Below, one piece after another: positions 24,030-34,869 of a DNA stretch of 64,000 nt. The notes beneath the pieces are model-generated. The model was not told the DNA's origin. It did no database searches and saw nothing but the letters and a program-made list of their open reading frames with translations. Numbering within the stretch: the first letter of the stretch is position 1; each line of letters begins with the position of its first letter. The DNA is from Gnetum montanum (taxonomy: Eukaryota > Streptophyta > Gnetopsida > Gnetales > Gnetaceae), in NCBI GenBank assembly GCA_015680685.1, contig MNCI01024352.1, forward strand, positions 92,782-156,781, read 5' to 3'. The translations under genes and the position numbers were made by a program.

Positions 24030-24470
24030 TATATACTGCTACATTTTTTCCACATCTTTTATCTAAAACATCTAGGTCAAATTCTTGTTGTAATAAGCAC
24101 CATCTCATTATTCTTGCATTTTCTATTTTTTTAGTAGCTAAGAATTTAATGGCTAAATGATTAGCATATAATCTAGTTTTATATCCTATTAAATAATGTC
24201 TAAATTTATCTAGAGCATATACAATGGCTAATAATTCTTTTTCTATGGTTGTATAATTTACTTAGGTTTGGTTTAGACTTTTGGACACATAATAAATCAC
24301 TCTTGGTTTATTATTAATGTATTAGCCTAAAACTGCCCCTACTACTGTGTCACTAGCATCACACATTAAATCAAATAGCTAATCCCAATTAGGTGCATTT
24401 AATATAGGGGCTGTGGTTACTCATTTTTTCAATTCCAAGAATGCTTCTTGACAATCATTAGTCCAAACAA
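24030..24470 (-). pseudogene. Element B RNase H
   Basis: The order is FDLMCDASDTVVGAVLG, VIYYVSKSLNQT, NYTTIEKELLAIVYALDKFRHYL, LYANHLAIKFL, then RWCLLQQEFDLDVLDKRCGKNVAV. This is the Ty3/gypsy RNase H. The third acidic residue (family TDH) is Asn here (YANH). Stops occur in the first strand and near QT/VNY. No second RNase H follows, in keeping with the Athila clade. Confidence 0.85.
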
Positions 24471-24479
24471 ATGAAACAT

Positions 24480-25330
24480 CTTTTTCTAAGAGCATGTATA
24501 ATGGTTTAGCAATTTTTGAAAAGTCTTTAATAAACCTTCTATAATACCCAGCATGTCCTAGGAAAGATCAAAGAATTTTTAAATTAGTTGGAGCCAGAAG
24601 TGTATATATGAATCTTACTTTCTCATCATCCATCCTTATTCCATCTTTAGAAATAACATGTCCTNTTCATCATCCATCCTTATTCCATCTTTAGAAATAA
24701 CATGTCCTAGCACTATGCCACTCGTAACCATCTAGTGACTCTTTTTCCAACTTAATTTAAAGTTTTATTAATACATTTATCTAATACTTATTTGAGATGT
24801 TACAAATTTTCATCATAAGTATTCCCATAAGCTAAAAAATCATCCATAAAAAATTCAACATAATCTTCTAACATATTAGAGAATACTGAGATCATGGCTT
24901 TTTGGAAAGTAGCTGATACATTACAAATGCCGAAAGGCATTCATCTATAAGAAAAAGTTCCATAAGGACATGTAAAGGTTGTTTTATGCTAGTCTTCAGA
25001 GGAAATGGCTATTTGATTGTATCCACTAAATCTATCTAAAAATAATAATATTCATATCCTTCTAAATTTTCCAAAATTTGATCTATGTATGATAATGGAA
25101 AATGGTCATTCTTTGTATTTTGGTTTAATCTTCTATAATCCACACAAACTCTTCATTTTCCATCCTTTTTTAGAACTACAGTAATGGGGCTTACCCATTC
25201 ACTATCATCTATTGGATAAATAATCCCTTCTTTCCAAATTTTTGAAATTTCATCATTAACAATTTTTTTTAATGTTGGATTAATTCATCTTAGGGGAATT
25301 CTTACTAGTTTTACATTTTCCTCTAAATAA
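24480..25330 (-). pseudogene. Element B reverse transcriptase
   Basis: Minus-strand pieces in order: WVSPITVVLKKDGK, VCVDYRRLNQNTKNDHFPL, YIDQILENLEGYEYY, then QPLHVLMELF and the region corresponding to FxDD, which reads NFLWMIF in a shifted frame. Connection-domain pieces follow near 24540. Several stops and shifts are present, and the assembly duplication around the N at 24665 lies within it. Confidence 0.8.
24623..24708. other. Assembly joint: N at 24665 with 42-bp flanking duplication
   Basis: The 42 bases 24623-24664 recur exactly at 24667-24708 on the other side of a single N. This is the signature of two overlapping contigs joined without merging the overlap. The duplication interrupts element B RT artificially. 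Confidence 0.9.
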
Positions 25331-25652
25331 ATATGATGTTGGCAAATGTTGAATAAGATTCCTAGGCGAAGATCCTCATAACTCCATGAAAATGCCTCAA
25401 ATTTTCTATGTAAAAATTCTAATTTTCTTTCTTACTCATTAGTAAGTTGGGAATTTATTATTAATGGTTTATTATAATCTAAGAAAACATACTTAAGTGT
25501 ACTAGGTAGTTCTCTAAGATCCAATGAATCTTTATTTGAAGGTTGAATTATTTCTCCAATATTTTCTAAGCCCAAATTCAAAATCTAGTCACAAAGATCT
25601 TGTTGTTCCTTGGTTAATGGGTCCAAAGGTCATTCCTCAAAATTATTCAACA
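25331..25652 (-). pseudogene. Element B PR-RT linker, left part
   Basis: The minus-strand frame (DLRELPSTLKYVFLDYNKPL, IINSQLTNE) is the usual Athila linker between protease and RT. It stops at the 5-bp target duplication 25653-25657 and continues on the other side of element A at 34865. Removing A and one CTAAG leaves the linker in frame. Confidence 0.75.
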
Positions 25653-25657
25653 CTAAG

Positions 25658-25925
25658 TGATGAATCACCATTTTTATCGGTCGTGACGGTGAGGCTGCAA
25701 TGTGACGTTGCGTACACAACGTCAAGGCCTGAATCTGACATCGAATATCTGACATTATGGTGTATTTCCCAAGTCTATAAATACCACACCTAGGATCCCA
25801 TTTTAAGTTCATTTTCAATAATTTTTAGTTTAGTTCTTGATCATTCTTAGTCAGAGTAGTGAAGCTCTTGCATAATGCCTTAGTGATTTGTATGGTTGAG
25901 CGTAGGGGTACCTCACTGCTCATCC
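25658..25925 (+). mobile_element. Element A 5' LTR, internally deleted
   Basis: It starts TGATGAATCAC like the 3' LTR at 34298. It shares the TATA region (TATAAATA at 25776) and the end CATAATGCCTTAGTGATT, then GGTACCTCACTGCTCATC. About 300 bp between CTCTTG and CATAATGCC, present in the 3' LTR, is missing. The terminal A of the expected TCATCA is C. An inverted repeat GACGTTG/CAACGTC lies at 25704-25723. Confidence 0.85.
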
Positions 25926-25944
25926 TTGGCACCATTGCCGAGGA
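25926..25944 (+). other. Primer-binding site of element A
   Basis: TTGGCACCATTGCCGAGGA follows the LTR directly. It matches the Athila-type site TGGCGCCGTTGCCGGGGA, complementary to the 3' end of tRNA-Asp, with a few transitions at CG sites. Confidence 0.85.
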
Positions 25945-26085
25945 CCTTTTTGTTTTTTTGTGCACTATCTAGGATCTAGTAAAAGTATTTAAATCATTGG
26001 AATAAACCTAAGAGTCATATCTTGTGTTACAATTACTACATCAAATTCTCATAGCACACTATGATTTTTGTTTCACTAATCGACA

Positions 26086-28560
26086 ATGTCTTCTTCTCAC
26101 AAGAGTGCTTCTCCACCCAAGCCTAATAACGCTTGTCCATCAAAGCCTCAATAGTAGTAAATTACATATACTCATCCTAATGAGTATGTTCCAAACTTTA
26201 CCTTCATCTTACACCAGGATGAACAACTGCCATGGTGTAACATGGAGGGCAACATTGTGTTGCTGCCTAATCATGTTGCTCCTGCAATGCTTTACCAAAT
26301 GCATGTGTGATGTGGTCTTCAGGATCACCATGGGGAATATATCATGAAAGATGTCGATGCCAAGGATTATCATCCCACTAAAGCACAATGCCTACAAGAT
26401 CAGCAACTAGAGTAGCACTATGAACTTTCAAAGGGAAAAGGACTTAATGATTCTCTATTCTTATTGTACCAACAAGCTAGTGGGGAACCCTTCTGTACAA
26501 ATCTTCCACTCAATGATGCTCTTCTCTTTAACTTTGACTATGAAGGTCAAAACTAGAATCTACACTTCACAGTTCACAATCCTAATTTTGGTAACAGGGG
26601 ATCCAATGACAAAGATGGATCTAGAGGGGTAAGTCAACACAGGGATGCTGACAAGAAGCATGATCATGATCATGGTCACGATCACTAAAGAGGTAGTAGC
26701 AGGCACCGTGATAGTGCTAGTTCTCCTTCCTCTTCCCCTTCATCATCTTCTTCTTCTTCTAGCTCCGACCATGACCGCAAAAGGTAAGATTGTGATGGAG
26801 GTGATCGAAATGAATGAAATGATCGATGAGACTATCGAGACAGGCAAGATCAAGAATGCAGACATTCAAGAGAAGCACATCATCATGAACGAAGGGGTAG
26901 TAGAGGGCATCATAGGCACCATGATCAAGGCCTCGATGAGCTTGTATTTGCTACCTAAAGTATGCTTAACATCGTAGAGGTAGTCAGAATTCCAATGAGG
27001 AATGTGAAAGATAGTCAGATCAAATGGTTAGACATAAAGAATATTCCTCAATTTGAAGGAGGATATAACTCTAGTCTGTAGAATCATCTTCAAGCTTTCC
27101 AAGATGCAGGTGCCTTGCAAAACATAGAAAACAAAAGGCAAAAATTAAAGCTATTTTCTAGGACACTCATCAAAGAAGAAAAGAATTGGTACCTATCCTT
27201 AGAACCAGAATCTATTAGACAATGGAATACCATGCTTGAAATGTTCAATGATAAGTATCAAATGTACTCCTAGGTGTCCAACTTAAGCAAGCAAATTCAA
27301 GGGTGGAAACAAGAAGCACACAAATCCTTAAATGCTGCAATTAGCTAAAACTATGCCTTGATGCATAAATGCCCTGGCCATAGTTATTCTCAATTGGCTC
27401 AACTCCACCACATTGTAGATGGGCTTCGTAATGAAATAAGGAAAACCCTTGGTGTCTATGCCCAAGGGCAATTGTCAGAACTAACTATTTGTCAAGTACA
27501 AAGGTTAATAGAGCATGTCACCAAAGAGGAGGGTAAACTAAGAAGAGAAATTACAGAGGAGTACAACCATGATCTTTCCATTTGCAAGAGGAAGGTTCAA
27601 TTCTATGAAAGTGAGGATAAATTCATATTTGATGAGGAGATGCATAAGAAAGCCTTGTCACTTCAACAATTCCAATCTAAACTTACAACCAAGGTTGATC
27701 AATTAAGGGATTCTATGGATAGCTAATTTCAGGCTGTCCTCAAAGTTGCTAAAGAGCCTCGAGAACTAGGTAGTAACCATGAGCACAAGAAGCACAAGGA
27801 AGCTGAATGTGCATATTACAAAGGTAAGGAAAAATTTGTTGTAGTAGAAGAGGTTGCAAAAAGTGAATCAAATGATGATCATGGATGTGATGTCTGCCAA
27901 TATGAACATCCCAAGGGATGTTGCCCTGTTGTTTCACATATTCATAAGTTGGGGATGTATGCCTTACATCCACAACTTACATAAAGGCAAACATCTAAAA
28001 GGTTGCCTTATCCTCAAGATAATCTTAAGCAATTTCACTAGCAAAAATTGTATTATCCAAGTGGAGCTCCACCGCAACCATATGAACAGTACCAATAATG
28101 GTAGCAACCACAATCATGGGCACTTGCATCGCTAAGGCAACAATACCCTTATCGACAGCCTAATCCATATGGTTACCATGTTTAGCAATCCATGTATCCA
28201 CGTGACTCTTCTAGTCATGTTTCTAATATTCAACCTTACTACCACCCTTCTGACTATTATCAAACTCCATCTCCACATGAAAGAAGGGATGCTACCCCCT
28301 ATCCTTATTCTCCTCCTGTTTCTACACACACTCCTCCTCTAGTTGCATAGCTACTGCCTACTCCACTAATGCAAAGTGAATTTCCCACCCAACCACAATA
28401 ACACAATGCTACAAGGGCTGGTAATTTGCAACCCAATCATCAATTAGAGGGGTCAAATGCCTGATCAAAAAAAAGATCTTTCTTTTGACCTCGTAGTCCA
28501 CCTAAGCCTTCATCTACCCCCATAGTTGATAACCTTGATCATTCCTCTTTCTCCATATTA
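26086..28560 (+). pseudogene. Element A gag
   Basis: From ATG 26086 (MSSSHKSASPPKP) the frame reads HPNEYVPNFTFILHQDE and GNIVLLPNHVAPAMLY, as in element D gag. After a shifted, serine- and histidine-rich stretch, the gag core follows from about 27000: IPQFEGGYNS, LKLFSRTLIKEEKNWYLSLE and WNTMLEMFNDKYQ. An open block at 27358-27726 holds the charged C-terminal helical part. A zinc-knuckle-like C-x2-C-x3-H-x4-C (CDVCQYEHPKGCC) lies at 27886-27924. The end is rich in Pro, Tyr and Gln. More than ten stops and some shifts occur. The hydrophobic-looking frame at 26645-26977 is the wrong frame of the linker. Confidence 0.8.
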
Positions 28561-28611
28561 GATTCCTTCGAGCCTCTTTCAAACCAAACTCTACCAAGGA
28601 TCCATACTGTA

Positions 28612-29150
28612 ATGCTTACTCACACTCTATCTAATTGGATCCATGTAGGCAACCTTCCCAGGAAACTAGGTAATCCTAGAAGTCCTCTAATTTATTTACA
28701 AATTGTTGGGAACGAACCATGCAAGGCTCTTCTAGATTTAGGTTCTAATGCTAATTTGATTTCTCATGAGATGTACATTGCCTGGAACTTGCCTCCTCTT
28801 AAGAAGAGCAATATCATATTAGAATTGGTAAACCAATCCATCACTGTTCCATTGGAACTGGTAGAAGACATTGTGATCACTGTCTGTGGGTAATCTTATC
28901 TTACCAGCTTCCTAGTAATCAAAGTATAGAACTGCAAAGGGGACTTCCCAATCATCATGGGAAGGTCATGGCTAAGCATCATAGACACAAGCATGGGCAT
29001 CAGATATCTTTCCTTGGAAATCTCTAAAGAAAATGCATTTGGAAAAAATGAGAAGAAGAGAGTTCCATGCATCGCGTATAGTGATAGCAAGTGCAATTGT
29101 GTGTAGAAACTTTGGCCCATCAAGCAAGCATCCATCTCTGCATGCAAGTA
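28612..29150 (+). pseudogene. Element A aspartic protease
   Basis: The frame 28612-28893 carries the retropepsin start: PLIYLQIVGNEPCKALLDLG, SNANLISHEMY and LVNQSITVPLELVEDIVITV. The active-site triplet region is DLGS where element D has DSGS. After a stop the C-terminal half continues with GDFPIIMGRSWLS and SLEISKENAFGK to about 29110. The minus-strand frame 28896-29147 is a shadow. Confidence 0.85.
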
Positions 29151-29630
29151 GTCTATGCTAGAGGTAGAAATTCAAAGGTGTCTATATGCAATAACCATAA
29201 AATAGGAGGGCACCTAATGGCTGACCGCTGATTCAAAAAGTAGCACACTATGCATGGAACCAGCTGAGAGCCTAACATGTGAATATGTCATAAGCATGGA
29301 TGAACTTGAGCAAGTTCATCACCAACTCTTTGATGATACAAATGATGATACCTATTGAGGAGAGTTGGAAATTTCTGAGAGCTCCAAGCAATAGCCCCTT
29401 GAATTGAAAATGCTACCGGCTGCAATGGAATATGTATTTTTGAAAAATAAAAAGTTGATTATAATTAATGCAAAACTTCCTTTAAAATAGAAAGAAATGT
29501 TGTTGAAGGAAGCTGAAAGATGGTCAGTAGCTTTTTCTTGGTCATATCCTAAACTCACAGGGATTGATCCTAGGATATGCTAGCATCACATTTACACTGA
29601 CCTAGCCATGAAGCCAAAATAGCAACCACA
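29151..29630 (+). pseudogene. Element A PR-RT linker
   Basis: The stretch shows decayed Athila linker sequence: a coding-like piece around 29340-29560 (ELEISESSKQ, then PLELKMLPAAMEYVFLKN, VIINAKLPLK). It aligns with 49400-49850 of element D on the opposite strand. There is no separate gene. Confidence 0.6.
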
Positions 29631-30440
29631 AAGGTGATTGAACTCCAAATTGAAGAAAATTGTCAAGGATGAAATCAAACAACTCCTCAAGGCTGGGTTC
29701 ATCTATCCCATTGTAGATAGCAAGTGGGTTAGTCCACTCGTAATTGTACCAAAGAAAGATGGTAAGTGATGGGTCTACATTGATTTTAGGCTACTGAATA
29801 TGGCAGCATTCAAGGATCACTTTTTGTTGCCATTTATTGACCAGGTACTAGACACAATATCATGGCATTGCTACTATAGCTTCCTAGATGGTTATAGTGG
29901 TTGTAACCAAGTTCAAATTACACCAAAGGACCAAGCAAAGACAATGTTCACAAGTCCCTAGGGGACTTTTGCATATCGTAATATGTCGTTTGATCTATGC
30001 AATGCTCCTACCACATTTCAACACTTGGTCTTGAGCATCTTTCAACAACAAATCAGTAATGGTGTAGAAGCCTTTATAGATGACTTCTCCACCTATGGAG
30101 CTACATTTGAGCAAGCCCTAGACCACCTTGAGCAAGTGCTAAAATGATGTGTTGAAACTAACTTGCAGTTCAATTGGTAGAAGAGTCATCTCATGGTTTA
30201 GGAGGCATTGTACTGGGGCATAAAATATGACAAGTAGGAATCAAGGTAGACCCTGAAAAATAAGGGTCATCCAAGGAATAACCTACCAGTTAGAAATAGT
30301 TAAAGATGTTCTATCATTCCTTGGATACACTGGCTACTGCCAATGATTCATAGATGATTTCTCTAAGATCGCAAAACCATTAGTTGAACTAACAAAGAAA
30401 GATGCTCCTTTTTTCTGGATCCTAAAATGTGAAAAAGCAT
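29631..30440 (+). pseudogene. Element A reverse transcriptase
   Basis: The domain reads KDEIKQLLKAGFIYPIVDS, WVSPLVIVPKKDGK, FLDGYSGCNQVQITPKDQAK, GTFAYRNMSFDLCNAPTTFQ and the active-site AFIDDFSTYGATFEQALDHL. The FxDDFSxYG form is typical of Athila. The two aspartates are intact, but stops interrupt the frame (for example after KKDGK and in GTF), and after about 30145 the frame shifts repeatedly through the connection region. Confidence 0.85.
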
Positions 30441-30890
30441 TCTAGCAAGTAAAAAAATAAGCTCATGGGAACTCCGATTCTACAAACACCTAACTGGTCC
30501 ATACCATTTCATATCATGACAAATGCATCAAATTATGCTTTGGGAGCTATGTTGATGTAGTTAGATGACATGAAATGTCCATACTACATCCACTACACTA
30601 GCTAAAGTAATGTGGGTGCACAATTGAACTACACCACTACAGAAAAAGAATTAATGGTAGTGGTGTTTACTCTAGAGAAGTTCTAGCACTATGTGCTTGG
30701 ATAGAAGGTGTTTGTGCACACAGATCATAGTGTCATTTACTTCCTAATGAATAAGCCAATGGTGGACCACCAGGTCATACGATGGTTGGTGATCTTATAG
30801 GAGTTTGATTTACAATGGTAGATCGAAAGGGCACTAAGAATGTGGTCACTGATCACTTATCTTAGTTGCGATGGGATGACAAAAAGAATG
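30441..30890 (+). pseudogene. Element A RNase H, heavily damaged
   Basis: Similarity to element D RNase H persists at the nucleotide level (for example CATATCATGACAAATGCATC, GAACTACACCACTACAGAAA, GTGCACACAGATCATAG). Frames change several times and stops are frequent, so no open piece of useful length remains. Confidence 0.65.
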
Positions 30891-30989
30891 AAACCCATTA
30901 TTTGATATGTTTTCTAATGAACTCCTATTTTCTGGAGTAATAACTAAACAAATGTCCAATGAGCTAAAATGGTATGACAACATTCTCAC

Positions 30990-32270
30990 CTATCTTCTCA
31001 CTCAAGCGATGCCACAAGGATTAGACTACTAAAGAAAACAATAGTTTCTTCACCAAATAAATCACTTCATGGAAATCAATGGACGCCTCTACAAGGTGTG
31101 CATCAATGGCCTAATTTGTTGGTATGTCCTTAATGTTGATCAACTATGTGTTCTCCAAGATACTCATGAAGGTCCTTATGGAGGACACTATGCTAGGAGA
31201 CACACCACCATTAAAATCCTAATGGTAGGATACTATTGGCCAACACTCTTCAGGGATGCTCATCATTTTGTTCACTCTTGTGAACAATGCCATCAGGATG
31301 GTGGAATGACTACTCAAATGGAGGAACCTCAATAATGGATTCAACCTTTAGAACCATTTGACATTTTGGGCATTGATTTCATGGGTCCCATCACATCCAT
31401 GTCAAATAAAAAGGCATACATCATATTTGTTGTTAACTACTATATGAAATGGGTAGAAGCAACAATCATCATCGATTGTACATCTTCTACTTCTTCTCCA
31501 TTTGTACAACAAAATGTTGTAAACAAGTTTGGCATGCCATGTGCATTAATCTCTAATAATGGAACTTATTTCACAGGCACTACTTATCAAAACCTCACGT
31601 AATGCTTAAGGATTGAACACAAACTCATAACACCTTACCATCCCCAAGCTAATGGTCAAGCTGAGGTTATGAATAGGGAAATCACAAGGATACTAACAAA
31701 AACTATTAGCAAGTATAGGAAGGACTGGAGCACAAAATGCAATGATGCCCTTTGGGCCTATTGCTCAACTTGAAAACTTCCTATAGGCTACTCTCCCTAT
31801 GAGCTTGTGTACAGTAAACTACCAACACTTTCTATTCAATTTGAACTCCGTACACTTTCAACGACTTGTGACCTTGACCTTGACTTAGGTCTATCTTAAA
31901 AAGAATGACTGATGAACCTTAACTTGCTAGACAAAAATCAATTAGTGGCCTTATCATCTAATGAGTTACACAAGGCTTATAACAAAAATCATCATGACCT
32001 AAAAATTAGAAAAGTTAAATTTCAACTAGGAGATAAGGTTCTCTACTAGAACCCCATAGACATACCTCAACGAACTAAGTTCTAGACATTGTGAGAAGGA
32101 CCTTATATCATTTATGAAACTTTTCCTTCAAGGGCCATGATGATCTATAAACTTGAGAACCCAAACAAGAAATATTTGGTCAACATTCAACAAATTAAAT
32201 CTTTCCATAAGCATAAGCCAACTAACACAACAATAACCTCATTCGATGAACAACCACACTCCATATTTCG
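30990..32270 (+). pseudogene. Element A integrase
   Basis: Open pieces 31069-31335 and 31366-31602 carry the zinc-binding part (HEGPYGGHYARRHT, then CEQCHQDGG) and core (FDILGIDFMGPITSMS, YMKWVEA, CALISNNGTYF). Next come [17 protein letters not shown] and the C-terminal part (KVKFQLGDKVLY, then EGPYIIYETFPSRA). The second catalytic Asp (family ISDNG) is Asn (ISNNG), so the enzyme would be dead even without the stops. Confidence 0.85.
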
Positions 32271-32915
32271 AATCTCCTCCTTTCAACTTAGTTTTGGGGG
32301 AGATGGCCAACCATGATAACCATTCAAGCAACTCTTCAGTTTTTCAAATTTTTTTGTTTTACACATTTTTCATTTTATAACTTTTTATTTTTATGTTATT
32401 TAATCTTTTCTATTTTTTTGTTTTACACCATCATTAGTACATTTGATATTTCTTGAATAATTTACACTTTTTTCTACATTTTCTTTTATTTGGTGTGATT
32501 TTATAACTTTTTGTTAATAAGTACCAAGTACATGAGTAATGAGTTACTTGATGGTAGTATGTACTATTTTTGTTATGTGATTGTTGGTGTTTGGTTTCTA
32601 GCTTTGAATTTCATTACAAATAATTAAGACATAATTTCTTTTTCATGCAACAGGTAGTGAGTCCACAACATCCACCCATCCACACACTCTATGGTTTTCC
32701 TTGTTTCGGAAATGTGTAATCCCTTTTTCATTAATCAAAATTTAATAAATTTGTGACTTTGGTAGTTTCTAGAATTGGAGAGGATTTAAAGGTTTGAACA
32801 GGGTGTGGCTTCAAGGGGATTTATTATTCTTTGTACTTTTCTATTTGCCTAGGTGCAAGTATGTTTCCATGAAGTTCTTACTATTCCATGCCAATCAATA
32901 AAGGAAGTTGAATAA

Positions 32916-33060
32916 GTCCTTGCATGGTGTAGTTCTCATCATCAAAAAAATGATGAAAATTCAAAGCACACCCCTTGGACAAAATAAATGCATGTGTCTT
33001 TACATGGTGTGGTTCCCATTTCAAAAAAAACAATGGGAATTCAAAACACACCCCTTAGAA
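32916..33060 (+). repeat. Two tandem hairpin units downstream of pol
   Basis: Unit 1 (32916-32980) has outer arms GTCC/GGAC, then GGTGT/ACACC and inner CATCAT/ATGATG around an A-rich loop. Unit 2 (about 32995-33060) has GGTGTG/CACACC and TTCCCATT/AATGGGAA around TCAAAAAAAAC. Both start with TTGCATGGTGT-like and end with CACACCCCTTGG-like sequence. The same pair occurs in element D at 46003-46185 in that element's sense. Confidence 0.75.
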
Positions 33061-33318
33061 TAAACGGGCTACAAGCACTAGTTCTAAAACTCATCTCCTC
33101 TAACTACGACCCTTCCTCACTTCCTACTTCTTCTCTAATTTGGAACAATGCTTGTTCTGTGGGAGCACTCTTGTGTCTCAAGGGATAGATTGGTCTTAGA
33201 ATGTCAATGCGAAGTCACTGAAAGTGGTTGGTTTTTGTCTGGGCTAAGGATGGGCCCTATCAAGTCATTTAACAACAAAATCCAGAAGGGACTTCATGTG
33301 TTCATAATTAGGAACTCC

Positions 33319-33321
<3 letters not shown>

Positions 33322-33360
<39 letters not shown>
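33322..33360 (+). repeat. (TC)n microsatellite
   Basis: About nineteen uninterrupted TC units lie in the 3' non-coding part of element A. Element D has short CTCTCTC pieces at the matching position (45720-45735, complement), so the tract probably grew from these. Confidence 0.95.
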
Positions 33361-33364
<4 letters not shown>

Positions 33365-34297
33365 TCCATCTATGCTTTCCATGTTCCACCTCATTATCAA
33401 TTTTTTGTTTTGGTTCGATGTCCTGGTTTGATGTGTTGAAATTTCTAATTAGTTACTTTCAAGTTTTTTTACTTAATCTTTTGTAACCATTAATCATCCA
33501 TGGAGCCCATGAACTCTTTGGTTTGAAGTTATGCAAGGACATAAAAGGCTTGTGCCTACTTTGGGGAGGTCCCACTTGCATATCTTTTGGTTGGGTTAGT
33601 TAAGTTCTTTACCCTTAGACATTTTAACAATAAATTTTTTTCTATTTACCACATTAATGACATCCAATTATACACATATTCACAATAGTTTTCAGTGAAT
33701 TCTTCTTTTCATTATTGTGAATTCTTATACCCTCTTCAAATATTTCCTTGTATTAAAATCTTTCAAATTTAATGGACCACTTATTTATTTTACCTTATTT
33801 ATCTTCCTTTCCACTAACACTATCAAAGAAACCAATCTACCACAATCACAACTTAGCTAGGTGTAACCACCAACGAGACAAGGCAATTAATAGTTAGGTG
33901 TACACATTGCATAGTAATTTATGATTTTGTTCTGATTACAATGGGAAGCATGGACTAGAAGTGGGACTCTCTTCACCAAGAATGATGCAATAATACCACA
34001 CAATAAGGACCATTCATGATCAAAGGATCTCTTCTCTCTCTCTCTCATTCTCCTGCTGCCAAGAGGTGTTGGATGTCAATATTCTCCAAGGTGTTCACTC
34101 CTCTTCTCATGAACATCCAATGTTGTAAAAATTGTAATTTCATATACTTAGGCACTTAGAGTCTGTATGTCTATTTCAACAGAGTCAGTTTGTCATGTTA
34201 GTCAATAATCCCATATCTACCCAATATGTTATATTGTAAAAAAATTATTCCCCCTCTTCTTCACTCAAGGACGAGTTTTCATTCAATTTTGGAGGTA

Positions 34298-34864
34298 TGA
34301 TGAATCACTATTTGTGTTAGATACAATGTCGAGAACATGATGTCGGGGCTTGGATCCAACGTCGGGGTATATTTTCCAAGTCTATAAATACTGCGCCTTT
34401 GCTCCCATTTTGAGTTAGTTTTGAATAGTTTTTAGTTTAATTTTTTATCATTATTAATAAGAGTAGTAAAGATCTTATAATTTATTTTCTAAGTACAAGC
34501 ACATATAGCTCAGTAGTGCTATATGTGTTCAATATGTATCCAGGAAAGTGAGGTGGTTACTTGTGTTAGGCTAGCTAGGCGATAGACACTAGTTTTCAAT
34601 CTACTCTACTCTTATCCTTGTTGTAGACACTTACATCTATAAAATATAAAAAACAATAAAAATTCATATACCTCAATTACACTTAAACCATACCCTTGAG
34701 CCTTACAAGTGTAGTTGGGAAGACAACGAATGTTCTCAACACCATTTCACTTCCTAGAAGAACTAGTGTATGAGATAACTATAGGTCCATGGAATTCAAC
34801 CGAATTGCGCATAATGCCTTAGTGATTCCTATGGTTGGGCATAGGGGTACCTTGCTACTCATCA
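34298..34864 (+). mobile_element. Element A 3' LTR
   Basis: It starts TGATGAATCACTA and ends CTACTCATCA, with TATAAATA at 34383. It contains the roughly 300 bp lost from the 5' LTR, including ATAGCTCAGTAGTGCTATATG and the TATACCTCAATTACACTTAAAC block also seen in LTRs at 61-100 and 37560. It is followed by target duplication CTAAG. Confidence 0.9.
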
Positions 34865-34869
34865 CTAAG

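Larger units (their letters stand above)
32271..34297 (+). mobile_element. Element A 3' untranslated part and polypurine tract
   Basis: There is no gene. It holds AT-rich sequence, the paired hairpins (32916-33060), a stretch matching element D (CTACAAGCACTAGTTCT at 33069), the CT microsatellite, and a purine-rich ATTTTGGAGGTA directly before the 3' LTR (34286-34297). The short frames at 32988-33486 are chance. Element D has about 4 kb of extra sequence at the matching place. Confidence 0.75.
25658..34864 (+). mobile_element. Element A: complete Athila-like retrotransposon
   Basis: The element runs from a 5' LTR (25658-25925) to a 3' LTR (34298-34864). Target duplications CTAAG lie immediately outside (25653-25657 and 34865-34869). 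Inside are a primer-binding site, gag, protease, RT, RNase H, integrase, a 2-kb non-coding 3' part and a purine-rich tract. It is inserted in the opposite orientation into the PR-RT linker of element B. All coding regions carry stops or shifts. It is a close relative of element D but lacks D's post-pol coding region. Confidence 0.9.

Noticed and set aside
26645-26977. 110-codon frame rich in Ile, Val and Leu suggesting a membrane protein
   Set aside because: It is an alternate frame of the His/Ser/Arg-rich gag linker of element A.
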